In this document: positions 7,409-15,855 of the stretch, one piece after another
Position numbering within the stretch: the first letter of the stretch is position 1
Layout of the letters: every line of letters starts with the position of its first letter
Assembly: GCA_012735195.1 (NCBI GenBank)
Contig: JAAYIC010000016.1
Location: forward strand, 1-32,290
From: Bacillota bacterium
Lineage (GTDB): Bacteria; Bacillota; UBA4882; UBA10575
Direction of reading: 5' to 3'
Length of the DNA: 32,290 nucleotides
Notes under the pieces: model-generated
The model's input: only the letters and a program-made list of their open reading frames with translations
Told to the model about the DNA's origin: nothing
Database searches by the model: none
Translations under genes and position numbers: made by a program

Positions 7409-7508
7409 TGATTCAGGTCTTTAACCTCATGTCGGAGACCTCAAATCGCAGACTTCATCTCGTAGAACTCAGCTCGTCAGTTCCCCATGTCGTAGACCTC
7501 AAGTCTAC
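7409..7508. repeat. Degenerate 14-bp (2 x 7) tandem repeat array with terminal hairpin beside gpr
   Basis: On the minus strand the array reads TGAGGTCTACGACA, a diverged 16-mer, TGAGTTCTACGAGA, TGAAGTCTGCGATT, TGAGGTCTCCGACA, TGAGGTTAAAGACC and then decays. At its gpr end GTAGAC (7492-7497) and GTCTAC (7503-7508) form a perfect 6-bp inverted repeat touching the gpr stop codon. There is no T-run, so it is not a standard terminator. Confidence 0.7.
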
Positions 7509-8452
7509 TAATCCAGGTACCGAAAGACTTCTTCCGGAGTCACCCCGGGGTGGAGAGCGATGTTGATCGCTCCAGCCACCACCCGGGAGAGATCCTGGAT
7601 TAAGATGTCAATCTCCTTTGGGGTAACAATCAGTTGCCGGAAAAAAGGGCTTAATCTTTCCTGGATATTAAGGAATTCTCTCTGGATGCCCATTCCGGCT
7701 CCGGTCAACTCCAAAGCATCATGGATTATGGTCCGGGCATCGACCACCGTGGGCACTCCCAGGGCAATCACTGGTACCCCCAGCATGGCGGGGGTAATCC
7801 CCAACCGACGGTTGCCAATTCCCGAACCGGGGTTAATACCGGTATTCGCCAGTTGGACCACAGCTCCCAGCCTTTCGACATTACGCGAAGCCAGAGCATC
7901 GATGACCAGTAAAAAATCGGGATGGATCTTTTGAACGATTCCGGCCACGATTTCGCCGGTCTCCAGGCCGGTAATACCCAACACCCCCGGGGAGATGGCA
8001 CATACCGGCCGCAGGCCGCCTCTTTTTTCCGGAGGGGAGAACGACCAGAGGTGCCTGGTGACCAAGACCAGTTCCACCACTTTCGGGCCCAAGGCGTCCG
8101 GGGTGGCATTCCAATTCCCCAGTCCCACCACTAATGCAGAAGCGGCCTCATTGATCTGCATCTCCCGCAGGAAGTTCCGGATTTCTTCCGCAAGGATCTT
8201 GCCGACTTCTTCGAGGTCATCCTTATCCCGTCTGCGCAGGGCGGGGGCTTCCACCGTCACATAATAGCCGGGCTGTTTTCCCAGAGCCCGGCCGGCTTCT
8301 TCGGTTTGTATAGTAACCCTGCTGATCCGCGCGGGGCCCTTCTCTTCACTCTGACTGATTACCCCCGGGATCATCCCTCCTCTTCTTTGGGTGGCCAGTT
8401 CATGGGCTTCCATGGCCAAGTCGGTCCTAATCGCTCCCCAGTCCGCTTCCAT
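7508..8452 (-). CDS. gpr: Spore protease GPR (germination endopeptidase)
   Basis: GPR degrades the small acid-soluble DNA-protecting proteins when spores germinate. It is made as a zymogen in the forespore and matures by removing a short N-terminal propeptide just before a conserved RTDLA-EA segment. Here RTDLAMEAHEL begins nine residues after the ATG at 8452, matching the family. The frame extends to GTG at 8503, but GGAG 8 nt before the ATG and the propeptide length argue for the ATG (314 residues). Conserved blocks include VVGLGNWNATPDALGPKVV, GLETGEIV and DALASRNVERLG. The presence of gpr is strong evidence for endospore formation. In B. subtilis its promoter is forespore-specific; I could not identify such a promoter here with confidence. 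Confidence 0.96.
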   Translation of the reverse strand: MEADWGAIRTDLAMEAHELATQRRGGMIPGVISQSEEKGPARISRVTIQTEEAGRALGKQPGYYVTVEAPALRRRDKDDLEEVGKILAEEIRNFLREMQINEAASALVVGLGNWNATPDALGPKVVELVLVTRHLWSFSPPEKRGGLRPVCAISPGVLGITGLETGEIVAGIVQKIHPDFLLVIDALASRNVERLGAVVQLANTGINPGSGIGNRRLGITPAMLGVPVIALGVPTVVDARTIIHDALELTGAGMGIQREFLNIQERLSPFFRQLIVTPKEIDILIQDLSRVVAGAINIALHPGVTPEEVFRYLD

Positions 8453-8527
8453 CCTGTAAACTCCGTCCTTTCCTGCTGTTCTCTTTAGGCCCGCCCGGAT
8501 CACCGGAATGAACAGGCGCCTGACAGA

Positions 8528-8854
8528 TTACCTGAGTTCAGTAGGGACGAAAGCATCAACAATACCAATCACCAACGCCGCCAGCAATGCGCCCAGGACC
8601 GAGACCTCCAATGCCGGCACAATAAACTGGGCCAGGTAAATTACGGCCGCGGCAGTGAGAAAGCCCACCACGCCCCGGGACTGGGGTGAGACATTTTTAC
8701 CGAAAAGACTCTCCACTATATACCCGAGGACGGCAATGACCACTGCCGATAAAAGCGCGCCAAGAAAGCCGCCGACCTTAAACCCGGGGACTAAAAAGCT
8801 GACAAAGAGCAAAACCAAGGCGGAAACCACGAACCTTATTATGGCTCCCAGCAT
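8528..8854 (-). CDS. Small four-helix membrane protein, phage-holin-IV/YvlD-like
   Basis: This 108-residue protein is almost entirely hydrophobic, with four predicted helices: residues about 4-22, 28-48, 61-80 and 83-103. The pattern FVSFLVPGFKVGGFLGALLSAVVIAV, here broken by short glycine-rich turns, is characteristic of the phage holin family 4/YvlD group of chromosomal membrane proteins. Despite the name, most members lie outside prophages and have no proven lytic role; some are linked to envelope-stress operons. AAAGGAGG precedes the ATG by 8 nt. It lies 75 bp upstream of the gpr start on the same strand, so the two could be co-transcribed. There are no phage genes nearby. Confidence 0.75.
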   Translation of the reverse strand: MLGAIIRFVVSALVLLFVSFLVPGFKVGGFLGALLSAVVIAVLGYIVESLFGKNVSPQSRGVVGFLTAAAVIYLAQFIVPALEVSVLGALLAALVIGIVDAFVPTELR

Positions 8855-8947
8855 CGACCCGACCTCCTTTGCTTGCAGATTACAGATTTATGATCCCCCG
8901 GCGCGAAGATTTTATGCCGCAAAAAAAGAAAAGTTCTTAACTAGAGC

Positions 8948-8976
8948 TTGCATTAACCGGCCAAAAAGAGTAAACT
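8948..8976 (+). promoter_or_regulatory. Sigma-A promoter of rpsT
   Basis: TTGCAT (8948-8953) and TAAACT (8971-8976) are spaced by exactly 17 nt. They lie about 70 bp upstream of the rpsT start, which has a near-perfect Shine-Dalgarno (AAGGAGGTG). Confidence 0.75.
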
Positions 8977-9047
8977 AGATATGGTCGCGCGTAACCGGCG
9001 AAATAATTGGATTATAATCTGCATCCATCCCGCAAGGAGGTGAAGCA

Positions 9048-9326
9048 ATGCCCAATATTAAATCTGCGGAAAAGTGGATGAAAACCTCGGCCATTCGGCG
9101 TCTGCGGAACAGAGGCCGCCGTTCGGCCCTGAAAACAGCAGTCAAGAAGCTTGAAAGGGCCATGGAAACCGGAGTGGAGAAAACCGAAGATCTATTGGCC
9201 GTCACCATGAAAAAACTGGACCAGGCCGCGGCCGCGGGTGTCATTCATAAAAACACCGCCGCCCGGAAAAAAAGCAGGTTGATGCGGAAAATAAACGCCC
9301 TAAAACAGGCAGAGGCGGGAGAATGA
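9048..9326 (+). CDS. rpsT: 30S ribosomal protein S20
   Basis: A 92-residue, Lys/Arg-rich helical protein matching bacterial S20 along its length: MPNIKSAEKWMKT at the start, RRSALKTAVKKLERA in the middle and HKNTAARKKSRLMRKINAL at the end. S20 binds 16S rRNA early in small-subunit assembly. The gene is a single plus-strand unit between two minus-strand blocks, with its own promoter and an excellent terminator. In B. subtilis rpsT is also beside holA and gpr with the opposite orientation to holA, so the local order is conserved. Expression of S20 is often autogenously controlled in other bacteria; no such leader element is obvious here. Confidence 0.98.
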   Translation: MPNIKSAEKWMKTSAIRRLRNRGRRSALKTAVKKLERAMETGVEKTEDLLAVTMKKLDQAAAAGVIHKNTAARKKSRLMRKINALKQAEAGE

Positions 9327-9371
9327 ATAAGGAGGTTGGCGCACGCGTGTGCTCCACCTCCTTATTTTTTT
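9326..9371 (+). terminator. Strong terminator of rpsT
   Basis: AATAAGGAGGT and ACCTCCTTATT form an 11-bp perfect outer stem. The loop region holds further near-complementary GCGCAC/GTGTGC pairing, and a run of seven T follows. The 5' arm starts at the stop codon. Confidence 0.95.
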
Positions 9372-9409
9372 ACCCGGTCCTTCTCACAGTGGACCTGTAA
9401 ATAGCCGGG

Positions 9410-10423
9410 CTAGCCCGTGAAGAACCGGGCCAGATCATAGAGAAGCATCTCCAATTCCAGCCGCGGCCAGCTTTGCCCGGTTTTGATCCGGAGATCCGCC
9501 TCGACCAAACGGCGGTGGGCGGCCCGCAGGCGGGTGAAGGAGAGCTTTTGCACCTGAGCGACGAGTTTTTCCGCTGTATAAAGGTGACAGTGCAACTCTT
9601 TTGCCAATTCCCCGCTACCCAGCGGTGAACCTTTCCTCTGTCGCAGGATGACGGTGAGTAAAAGGAGACGGATCTGCCGGCTTAACATATAAAAGAGCTT
9701 CATCTCGGCTTCGCCCCCGGCCAGCAATTGATCGAGGAGACGCAAGGCCTCCTCTGTTTTTCCCTCGGTCACCCGGTCCAACATGGCAAAAAGATTGGTC
9801 TCTGTTGGCTCTCCTAATAAAACCAGCCACTCATCCCTGGTCAGCCCGGATTTCTCTTCTCCCGCATAAAGGGCGGCTTTTTCCAGTTCATTCCTGAGCG
9901 CTGTCAGGGAGGTCCCGCGGTACTCCACCAACAGGCCGGCGATCTCGAAAGAAACCCGGAGTCCCAGCCGCCTTCCTTCTTCCATAACCCACCTTTTTGC
10001 CTCATAGGCCTTTAAGGGCCGGGCTTCTACCACTGCCGCTTTTTTCGTCAGTTCCTGGAATATTTTCCGCCGCCTGTCCGGTTTTTCAGCAGTCACCGCC
10101 AGGTAAACACCGGGAACCGGAGAAGCCAGGGCTGTAAGGAAAAGGGGGTCACAGGCAGCGTCCAGTTCCTCGATGCTCCTGAGGATTACCAGGCGGGCGG
10201 AGCCAAAAAATGGAGGCGTCCGCAGGAGGTTCGCGAGGCTGTCTACGGAGACCTCTCCGGCATTCAGATCTTCTTGATCAAAACCGGCTTCCGCGCCGGG
10301 AAACAACCGCCTGCGCAGGGCGGAAAGGCAGGTTCTTATCCAGTACTCCTCTTCCCCGTAAAAAAAACTGGCCGGAGGCGGGTCCTCTTTTTGCAGCCGT
10401 TTTATATACTCGGTTCCCTTCAA
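9410..10423 (-). CDS. holA: DNA polymerase III delta subunit
   Basis: Delta opens the beta sliding clamp within the clamp-loader complex. The 337-residue length is typical. Visible features are the N-terminal PPASFFYGEEEYWIRTCLSAL segment, the beta-contacting region LANLLRTPPFFGSARLVILR, and the helical middle with LVEYRGTSLTALRNELEKAALY. The C-terminal collar ends in LRIKTGQSWPRLELEMLLYDL, a conserved delta ending. The start is TTG, overlapping the comEC stop as TTGA, so translation is coupled to comEC. comEA-comEC-holA-rpsT is the classical Bacillus comE layout without comEB. The ATP site is degenerate, as normal for delta. Confidence 0.95.
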   Translation of the reverse strand: MKGTEYIKRLQKEDPPPASFFYGEEEYWIRTCLSALRRRLFPGAEAGFDQEDLNAGEVSVDSLANLLRTPPFFGSARLVILRSIEELDAACDPLFLTALASPVPGVYLAVTAEKPDRRRKIFQELTKKAAVVEARPLKAYEAKRWVMEEGRRLGLRVSFEIAGLLVEYRGTSLTALRNELEKAALYAGEEKSGLTRDEWLVLLGEPTETNLFAMLDRVTEGKTEEALRLLDQLLAGGEAEMKLFYMLSRQIRLLLLTVILRQRKGSPLGSGELAKELHCHLYTAEKLVAQVQKLSFTRLRAAHRRLVEADLRIKTGQSWPRLELEMLLYDLARFFTG

Positions 10424-12867
10424 TTCCCTGCCCCCCTTTTCATCGCCACCCGTCCTTTCCTGATCTGTAATTCCAACCGCCCGTGGGTATCGGTACGCCG
10501 GATCACCGCCCCTGCCCGCTGCAGGTTTTCCAGAACAACAGGGGCCGGGTGGCCAAAACGGTTATTTTTCCCCACCGAAATTACCGCCAGATCCGGGCGG
10601 GTTGCCGACACCAGTTCCCAACTGGTGGAAGTAGCGCCGCCATGGTGGGCGACTTTAAGGATATTCGCCCGTAAGAGGTTGGCATAGGCGGCCAGTAATT
10701 CCTCCTCCGCCTCTTTCTCAAGATCGCCGGCGAGCAGAATCCGGATATTTTCGTAATCCAGCAAGAGAACGATGGAGTTGTTATTCACGTCCGACCGGGT
10801 ACCGCGCAGATGGGAAAGAGGCGGGTGCAGGACGATCCCCCGCATCTTCCCCAAGCGGAAGGAAGTTCCCCGGATGGCGCGGGTATACGGTAACTCCCGT
10901 TCGTTAATAATCTCCAAAAACCGGCTGTAATTCCTGGTGGTGTGGGGATAACCGCTGTCTAAGACATGGGCCACCCGGACCTGGTCCTCCGTTAACATCC
11001 TTACCAGTCCGCCCAGATGATCATCATGGGGGTGAGTTAAAACCAACAGGTCCAAGCGGTTAATCCCGTGTTCCTGCAAGTAGGGACGGACACCCCGCCC
11101 ATACCCTTCTGCGGTTCCCCCGTCCACCATCATGAAATACCCCCCGGGGACGGCGAAGAGGATGGCATCACCCTGGCCCACGTCAAAAACGATCATCTCG
11201 AGGGCGGGGGCGAATTGTTGCGCCAAAGCCCAACCCAGACCCGCCAGGAGCACTGAGAGGAGGATCAGCAGGAGGAAAAAGAGTGGGATCCGCCGCCGCC
11301 GGTTTATGGGGTTCCTAATCAGACCCCAGGTAAAAACCGCCGTCAAGGTATAAAAGCCGCCTACCGCCGGCCACGGCAATGAAACCCGGATATAGCCCCC
11401 GAACTCAGAAAAAAAACTCAAAATCCGGTAAAAACAGCCTAAAAGGACCTCGTTACCGGCGTTCAAAACCCGGGCGGCCGGGAAAAAGACCAAACCGCTC
11501 ATGGCCGCCAACAACCCCAGTTGGATACAGGCGGAACCCAACGGAACCAGGATCAAGTTGGCGAAAGGGGCCAATAATGTCACACCTCCAAAAAACCTGG
11601 CGCATAAAGGGGCTGTTCCGGCTTGAGCCGCCAGGGAAACCAGGGGCGGCCGGATCCACCTTTGATATTTTCCCTTGAACCGGTAGGCAAAAGCCTCTTC
11701 CCAGGCGGGTAAGAGAAAAAGCAGGCCGCCACAGGCGGTAAAGGAAAGCCAGAAGCCCCGGGAAAAGAGTTCCAAGGGACGAAAAAGCAGGATGACACAG
11801 GCGGCCAAAGCCAGAAGGTTTCCGCTGCGTACCGGCCGTTGCATCCGGCGCCCAAAGATCGCGGCCAGGGACATCACCCCCGCCCGTAATGCGGGCGCCC
11901 CGGCGCCAGCCAATAATAAAAAGACCAGCACCACCGGGAGGGAAAGCACAGCTAGCCAGCGTTCGGAGAGGCCCAGGAGTTTGCCGAGGCCCCAAAAGAG
12001 GCTGAGCCAGAACATGAGGTGGAGGCCGCTGACGGATAAGAGGTGGGCGACCCCGGCCCGGCGAAATTCCCCGGCCGTCATTTCCGGCAGCCCTTCCCGC
12101 ACCCCCAATAACATGCCATGGAGCAAAGCCGCAGCCTCCGGCGAAAGGGTCTGTTCCCCCACAACCAGTAAACGCCGGCGCGCGGCCACGAGCACCATCC
12201 CCGCCCGGCTTGGCTGTCTTCCGGCGCGGGGCATGGGGGTAACGGCCGGGTCCGGCGCCCCGCTGCAGCCCGTCTTTGCCTCGTGGTACTGCAGACACCC
12301 GCCGGTCTCAACCACCAGCCCGCCGCTGATTTTCTCCCTGGTCCACCGGTTGACGCCCGCGCGTGTGCGCGCGGAGGGAATGGCCGCTCCGGGCCTTTCC
12401 CCGAAGACCCGCCCCCGGAGCAGGAGACGTTTTCCTAAAGCACCGGCGCCCAAGGCCGGTTCACCGCCGGCAAAAAAAACTTCCCAGCGTAAACCTGCAG
12501 GGGCCTCTTGCCCGTCTACCATCTCCACATCCAGGGGAAACCGGCACCCTTCCCGCCACGGCGCCGGCAGATCCGCCACCCACCCAAGAACGGTAACGGT
12601 CCTTCCGGTAAAAGCCGGGGTATACTCCCAAAACCGGTCGTTCTCCCGGCGTTCCCCGGCCCCCCGGGCCAGCCCGGAAAGGAAAAAGAGGAGGAGCAAA
12701 AACCAGCGCAACCGTTTTCCGGCGGGAATAAAAAAGAACAAGCCGGCGCCAGACCCCAAGAAGACAAGGAAGAGCCGGAGACCGGGGATGCTCCCGCCAA
12801 GCGACCACCCGGCAAGGACCCCCGCTCCCAGGAGAAAAGCAGCCGGGACCAGCGGACTATGGTTCAC
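10420..12867 (-). CDS. comEC: DNA uptake channel ComEC/Rec2
   Basis: ComEC forms the channel that takes up single-stranded DNA across the cytoplasmic membrane. The 815-residue protein has three parts. An N-terminal membrane and DUF4131 region is followed by the central Competence domain (about 240-510) with the signature GVAHLLSVSGLHLMFWLSLF and RAGVMSLAAIFGRR. The C-terminal metallo-beta-lactamase-like domain runs from about residue 558 with FDVGQGDAI, HPHDDH (H612, H614, D616, H617), LLAGDLE and KVAHHGG. All metal ligands expected in nuclease-competent members are present, so it may also degrade the non-transforming strand. The start is GTG, overlapping comEA (GTGA). A full-length gene indicates possible natural competence, although the pilus genes are not in the window. 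Confidence 0.97.
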   Translation of the reverse strand: MNHSPLVPAAFLLGAGVLAGWSLGGSIPGLRLFLVFLGSGAGLFFFIPAGKRLRWFLLLLFFLSGLARGAGERRENDRFWEYTPAFTGRTVTVLGWVADLPAPWREGCRFPLDVEMVDGQEAPAGLRWEVFFAGGEPALGAGALGKRLLLRGRVFGERPGAAIPSARTRAGVNRWTREKISGGLVVETGGCLQYHEAKTGCSGAPDPAVTPMPRAGRQPSRAGMVLVAARRRLLVVGEQTLSPEAAALLHGMLLGVREGLPEMTAGEFRRAGVAHLLSVSGLHLMFWLSLFWGLGKLLGLSERWLAVLSLPVVLVFLLLAGAGAPALRAGVMSLAAIFGRRMQRPVRSGNLLALAACVILLFRPLELFSRGFWLSFTACGGLLFLLPAWEEAFAYRFKGKYQRWIRPPLVSLAAQAGTAPLCARFFGGVTLLAPFANLILVPLGSACIQLGLLAAMSGLVFFPAARVLNAGNEVLLGCFYRILSFFSEFGGYIRVSLPWPAVGGFYTLTAVFTWGLIRNPINRRRRIPLFFLLLILLSVLLAGLGWALAQQFAPALEMIVFDVGQGDAILFAVPGGYFMMVDGGTAEGYGRGVRPYLQEHGINRLDLLVLTHPHDDHLGGLVRMLTEDQVRVAHVLDSGYPHTTRNYSRFLEIINERELPYTRAIRGTSFRLGKMRGIVLHPPLSHLRGTRSDVNNNSIVLLLDYENIRILLAGDLEKEAEEELLAAYANLLRANILKVAHHGGATSTSWELVSATRPDLAVISVGKNNRFGHPAPVVLENLQRAGAVIRRTDTHGRLELQIRKGRVAMKRGAGN

Positions 12868-13583
12868 GGTCCGCCGAACTCCAGGTATTTCACGATCTTC
12901 TCCAGAGTCTTCGCGCCGATCCCCGAAACATTCAGCAGGTCCTCAGGCCGGGTAAACGGAGCTACGGTCTCCCGGTATTCGATGATCCGCGTCGCCAGTA
13001 CCGGTCCGATCCCCGGTATCGTCTGCAATTCACTGCTGGAAGCGGTATTGGGATCAATCAACATTCCCGGGCGGGGGATCATACTTTCTCCCGTAGCCCG
13101 TGGTTCCTCTTTAGCGGCTGTTGCCGCAGGCGTTGGCGTTACGGGCGCGGGCGCGTCGCCGCTTGGCGCCGGAAACTCCCTGTCGCCGGAAGCGGGGGCC
13201 CCCGCTAGGACCTGGGTTTTTTCACCGGAAGCGGGAACCCCCGCCGGGACCCGGATCCTTTCGCCGTCTCTAAGTAAGGAAGCCAGATTCAAAAGGTCGA
13301 CCCGCGCCCCGGGCAGGGCGCCGCCGGCTGCTTCCAAAGCCTGATAAACCCGGGAACCCACCGGCAGGCGGTAAATTCCGGGCGTCACAACCGCACCGCA
13401 CACATGAACAACCACTTCACCCCGGAGTTCCTCCTCCGGCCACGGTTCCGCCACCGGGGTAACAGGGAAAATTTCCACCGGACCGCGTTGCAGGTGTTGA
13501 TAGAGTAAGGAACCTGTGCCGAGCAAGACCCCGGCCAGTAGCAAAGCCAGCACTTGCTTCTGCCGTCTGGACAGGTCTTCCAT
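12864..13583 (-). CDS. comEA: DNA receptor ComEA
   Basis: ComEA binds incoming double-stranded DNA at the outer face of the membrane and passes it to ComEC. From the ATG at 13583 the protein is 239 residues. A membrane anchor (about 10-27, VLALLLAGVLLGTGSLLY) is followed by an SLBB-type domain around VVHVCGAVVTPGIYRLPVG. A Pro/Ala/Gly linker with two imperfect repeats (VPASGEKTQVLAG, APASGDREF) comes next, then a C-terminal double helix-hairpin-helix (IDPNTASSSELQTIPGIGP ... LLNVSGIGAKTLEKI) that binds DNA. The earlier TTG at 13589 is too near the G-run Shine-Dalgarno. The linker is longer than in many homologues, perhaps to reach through a thick wall. It is coupled to comEC by a 4-nt overlap. 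Confidence 0.96.
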   Translation of the reverse strand: MEDLSRRQKQVLALLLAGVLLGTGSLLYQHLQRGPVEIFPVTPVAEPWPEEELRGEVVVHVCGAVVTPGIYRLPVGSRVYQALEAAGGALPGARVDLLNLASLLRDGERIRVPAGVPASGEKTQVLAGAPASGDREFPAPSGDAPAPVTPTPAATAAKEEPRATGESMIPRPGMLIDPNTASSSELQTIPGIGPVLATRIIEYRETVAPFTRPEDLLNVSGIGAKTLEKIVKYLEFGGP

Positions 13584-13631
13584 TGCCAACCCCCCACACG
13601 AATTTCTAAAAGAGCAGGGCGTTGCTGGAAA

Positions 13632-15380
13632 TTAGGATTTACCCCGGCCGATGGAGGCAGCCAGGGCAAGCATTTCCCGGGCGTGTTCCCGGGTGGTGGC
13701 GGTGACTTCCGCTCCCCCGAGCATCCTGGCTAATTCGTCGACACGGGCCTCCCGGTCCAGGGTTCGCACATCGACCTTGGTTCTTCCTGCTGTTGTTCTC
13801 TTTTCAATATAGAAATGACGCCGGGCCATACTGGCGATTTGCGGCAGGTGCGTGACACAGATCACCTGGTGTGTCCGGGAAAGAAAGAGCAATTTCTCCG
13901 CCACCGCCTGGGCCGTCCTCCCACCGATGCCGGCATCGATCTCGTCAAAAACCATCGAGGGGATATTATCCTTCTCCGCCAGCACCACCTTGAGCACGAG
14001 CATCAACCGGGAGAGTTCCCCGCCGGAAGCAATCTTGGCCAGCGGCCGTAATCCTTCCCCGGGATTTGGCGCCACCAAAAATTCGACCCGGTCAAGGCCA
14101 TACCGGGTCACCGCCAGTTTTTCCCCGGCCACCGGCAGGCCGTTCTCCTCATCTTTTTCCCGGCTGAAAGCCACTTCAAAGATGGTTTTACCCATATTGA
14201 CCTCCGCCAGCTGGGTCTGGATGGCCTTTTCCAGTTCGGCGGCGGCCTCCTTCCGGAGGGCGGAAAGCTCCAGGGCGACGGCGGCCAGCTTTTCCTCGAT
14301 CTCCGCCAGTTCCCGGGTTAAAGCGGCCAGCCGCTCTTCTTCGCCCTCGATCATCGCCAGTTCTTCACGGATCTTCTCCGCGTACTCCAGGATCTCGGGA
14401 ACACCCTGCCCGTACTTGCGCTTCAATTTATAGATCTCGTCCAACCGCTCTTCTACCAGGGCCAATTTCTCCGGGTCAAACTCAATCTTCTCCCGGTAGA
14501 GGCGGAGTTCCCTGGAAGCCTCTTCTACCTGGACAGCGGCCTCACCCAGCACCTCCGCCAACGGTTGCAACCGTGGATCAATCTCTCCTGCTTTTACCAA
14601 TAATTGCTGGCTCTCCAAAAGCCGGTCCAGGGCGGCGCCGGGTTCATCGCCCCCGTAAAGGAGGCTATAGGCGGCGGAGGCGGCGGAAAAAAGCTCTTCC
14701 GCAGCGTTTAACAGCTCTTTTTCCTTCGTCAGTTCTTCTTCTTCCCCCGGACGGAGCCGGGCTGCCTCGATCTCTTGCAACTGGAAGGTAAGAAACTCGA
14801 TCTTCCGGGCCTTCTCTTCTTCGCTTAAAGTCACCTGGGAAAGGGCCTCGCGCACCGCCTCTCTCCGCTCATAGAGGGCGGCCACCATCTCCGCCTTTTC
14901 TTTAATGGCTTGTCCGCCGAAATTATCCAGCAATTCCCGTTGGCGCCCGGGGGAGAGCAGTGACTGGTGGGCATGCTGGCCGTGGATATCCATTAGCGCA
15001 CTGCCGATCCGGCTCAGGGCAAAAACCGGAACAGTCCGGCCATTAACCCGGCAGCGGCCGCGGCCTCCGGGCCGCGCTTCCCTCTCCATCACCAGCAAGC
15101 CGTCTTCGCCCACAGGGATCCCCCATTCCGTTAAAACCCGGGCCAGATCGGGGTTCCCCCGGTTCTCCGCCAATTCAAAGACCGCTTCTACCTCCACTGC
15201 TTCCGCCCCTGCCCTGAGGAGTTCGGTGGAAAAGCGACCGCCCAAGATCAGGTTGACGGCATCAATAATAATCGATTTTCCAGCGCCGGTCTCCCCGGTA
15301 AGGATATTCAGACCTTGGTCAAATTCGAGTTGGAGGCGGTCGATGAGGGCGAGATTCGCCACGGAAAGCTCGCGGAGCAT
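13632..15380 (-). CDS. recN: DNA repair ATPase RecN
   Basis: RecN is an SMC-like ATPase that gathers broken DNA ends early in recombinational repair. The 582-residue protein has Walker A GETGAGKS (29-36), a long central coiled coil (about 160-380, rich in Glu/Lys/Leu with many EEE and REL runs), the ABC signature ASGGELSRLMLVL and Walker B MVFDEIDAGIGG, followed by the H-loop VICVTHLPQIA. All ATP-site elements are intact. GGAGG lies 7 nt before the ATG. It starts 4 nt after the end of argR, the same argR-recN coupling as in B. subtilis (ahrC-recN), so it depends on the argR transcript. Downstream it runs into comEA instead of spoIVB and spo0A. Confidence 0.98.
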   Translation of the reverse strand: MLRELSVANLALIDRLQLEFDQGLNILTGETGAGKSIIIDAVNLILGGRFSTELLRAGAEAVEVEAVFELAENRGNPDLARVLTEWGIPVGEDGLLVMEREARPGGRGRCRVNGRTVPVFALSRIGSALMDIHGQHAHQSLLSPGRQRELLDNFGGQAIKEKAEMVAALYERREAVREALSQVTLSEEEKARKIEFLTFQLQEIEAARLRPGEEEELTKEKELLNAAEELFSAASAAYSLLYGGDEPGAALDRLLESQQLLVKAGEIDPRLQPLAEVLGEAAVQVEEASRELRLYREKIEFDPEKLALVEERLDEIYKLKRKYGQGVPEILEYAEKIREELAMIEGEEERLAALTRELAEIEEKLAAVALELSALRKEAAAELEKAIQTQLAEVNMGKTIFEVAFSREKDEENGLPVAGEKLAVTRYGLDRVEFLVAPNPGEGLRPLAKIASGGELSRLMLVLKVVLAEKDNIPSMVFDEIDAGIGGRTAQAVAEKLLFLSRTHQVICVTHLPQIASMARRHFYIEKRTTAGRTKVDVRTLDREARVDELARMLGGAEVTATTREHAREMLALAASIGRGKS

Positions 15381-15384
15381 TCTT

Positions 15385-15837
15385 CTACCTCCTTAGTTTA
15401 TGCAACCGGTTTAAAACGCCCCCCACCTGGTCTTTGTCTCTCACGATCACCAGAATCGAATCATCGCCGGCGATGGTGCCAACGATCTCCTTCCAATCCA
15501 ATTCGTCAAGGATCGCCGCCACCCCCTGCGCAGTGCCGCTGGTGGTTTTAATAACGATTAAATTCTCTGTAAAATCAACGGCAACCACCGTATCACTGAA
15601 CATCCGCTCAGCCCGTTTTATAACCTCCGGCAAGAGCTTCTCTCCGGAAAGGGCATAGCGATAGGACCCTTCCGGAGTGGGGATTTTGATTAACCCCAAC
15701 TCTTAAATATCCCGGGAGAGAGTGGCTTGCGTGACTTCCACGCCCCACTTCTTTAGAAGGTCGCTCAATTCCTCCTGGGTACGAACGGTTTTTTCCTTGA
15801 TAATCGCCAGGATTAAAGCGTGCCGCCGGGCTTTCAT
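15385..15837 (-). pseudogene. argR: Arginine repressor ArgR/AhrC interrupted by an in-frame TAA at codon 45
   Basis: Read from the ATG at 15837 (GGGAGGG Shine-Dalgarno, 10 nt) the frame encodes the ArgR winged helix, [12 protein letters not shown] to [10 protein letters not shown]. It then meets TAA at 15705-15703, and continues in the same frame as ELGLIKIPTPEGSYRYAL through the full arginine-binding and hexamerisation domain to 15385. Ignoring the stop, the protein would be 150 residues, the normal ArgR length. In AhrC the equivalent position is Lys (SRDIKELHLVKV), and AAA to TAA is one substitution. As it stands the product is a 44-residue DNA-binding fragment. A 104-residue C-terminal domain could be made if TTG at 15699 is used, but no Shine-Dalgarno is well placed. 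A sequencing error is the main alternative. Confidence 0.85.
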
Positions 15838-15855
15838 CTGTTTCCACCCTCCCTT

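Noticed and set aside
8528-8854. Holin-like gene as sign of a prophage
   Set aside because: No lysin, structural, integrase or attachment sequences are nearby; the gene belongs to a common chromosomal membrane family.
8870-8920. Forespore-type promoter (GCATA ... CATAAAT) upstream of the holin-like gene
   Set aside because: The spacing between the two boxes is about 20 nt, longer than sigma-F or sigma-G promoters allow.
11792-12955. A 387-codon open frame on the plus strand opposite comEC and comEA
   Set aside because: It is antisense to two strongly recognised genes, has Arg/Pro/Ser-rich composition typical of GC-rich shadow frames, and has no ribosome-binding site.
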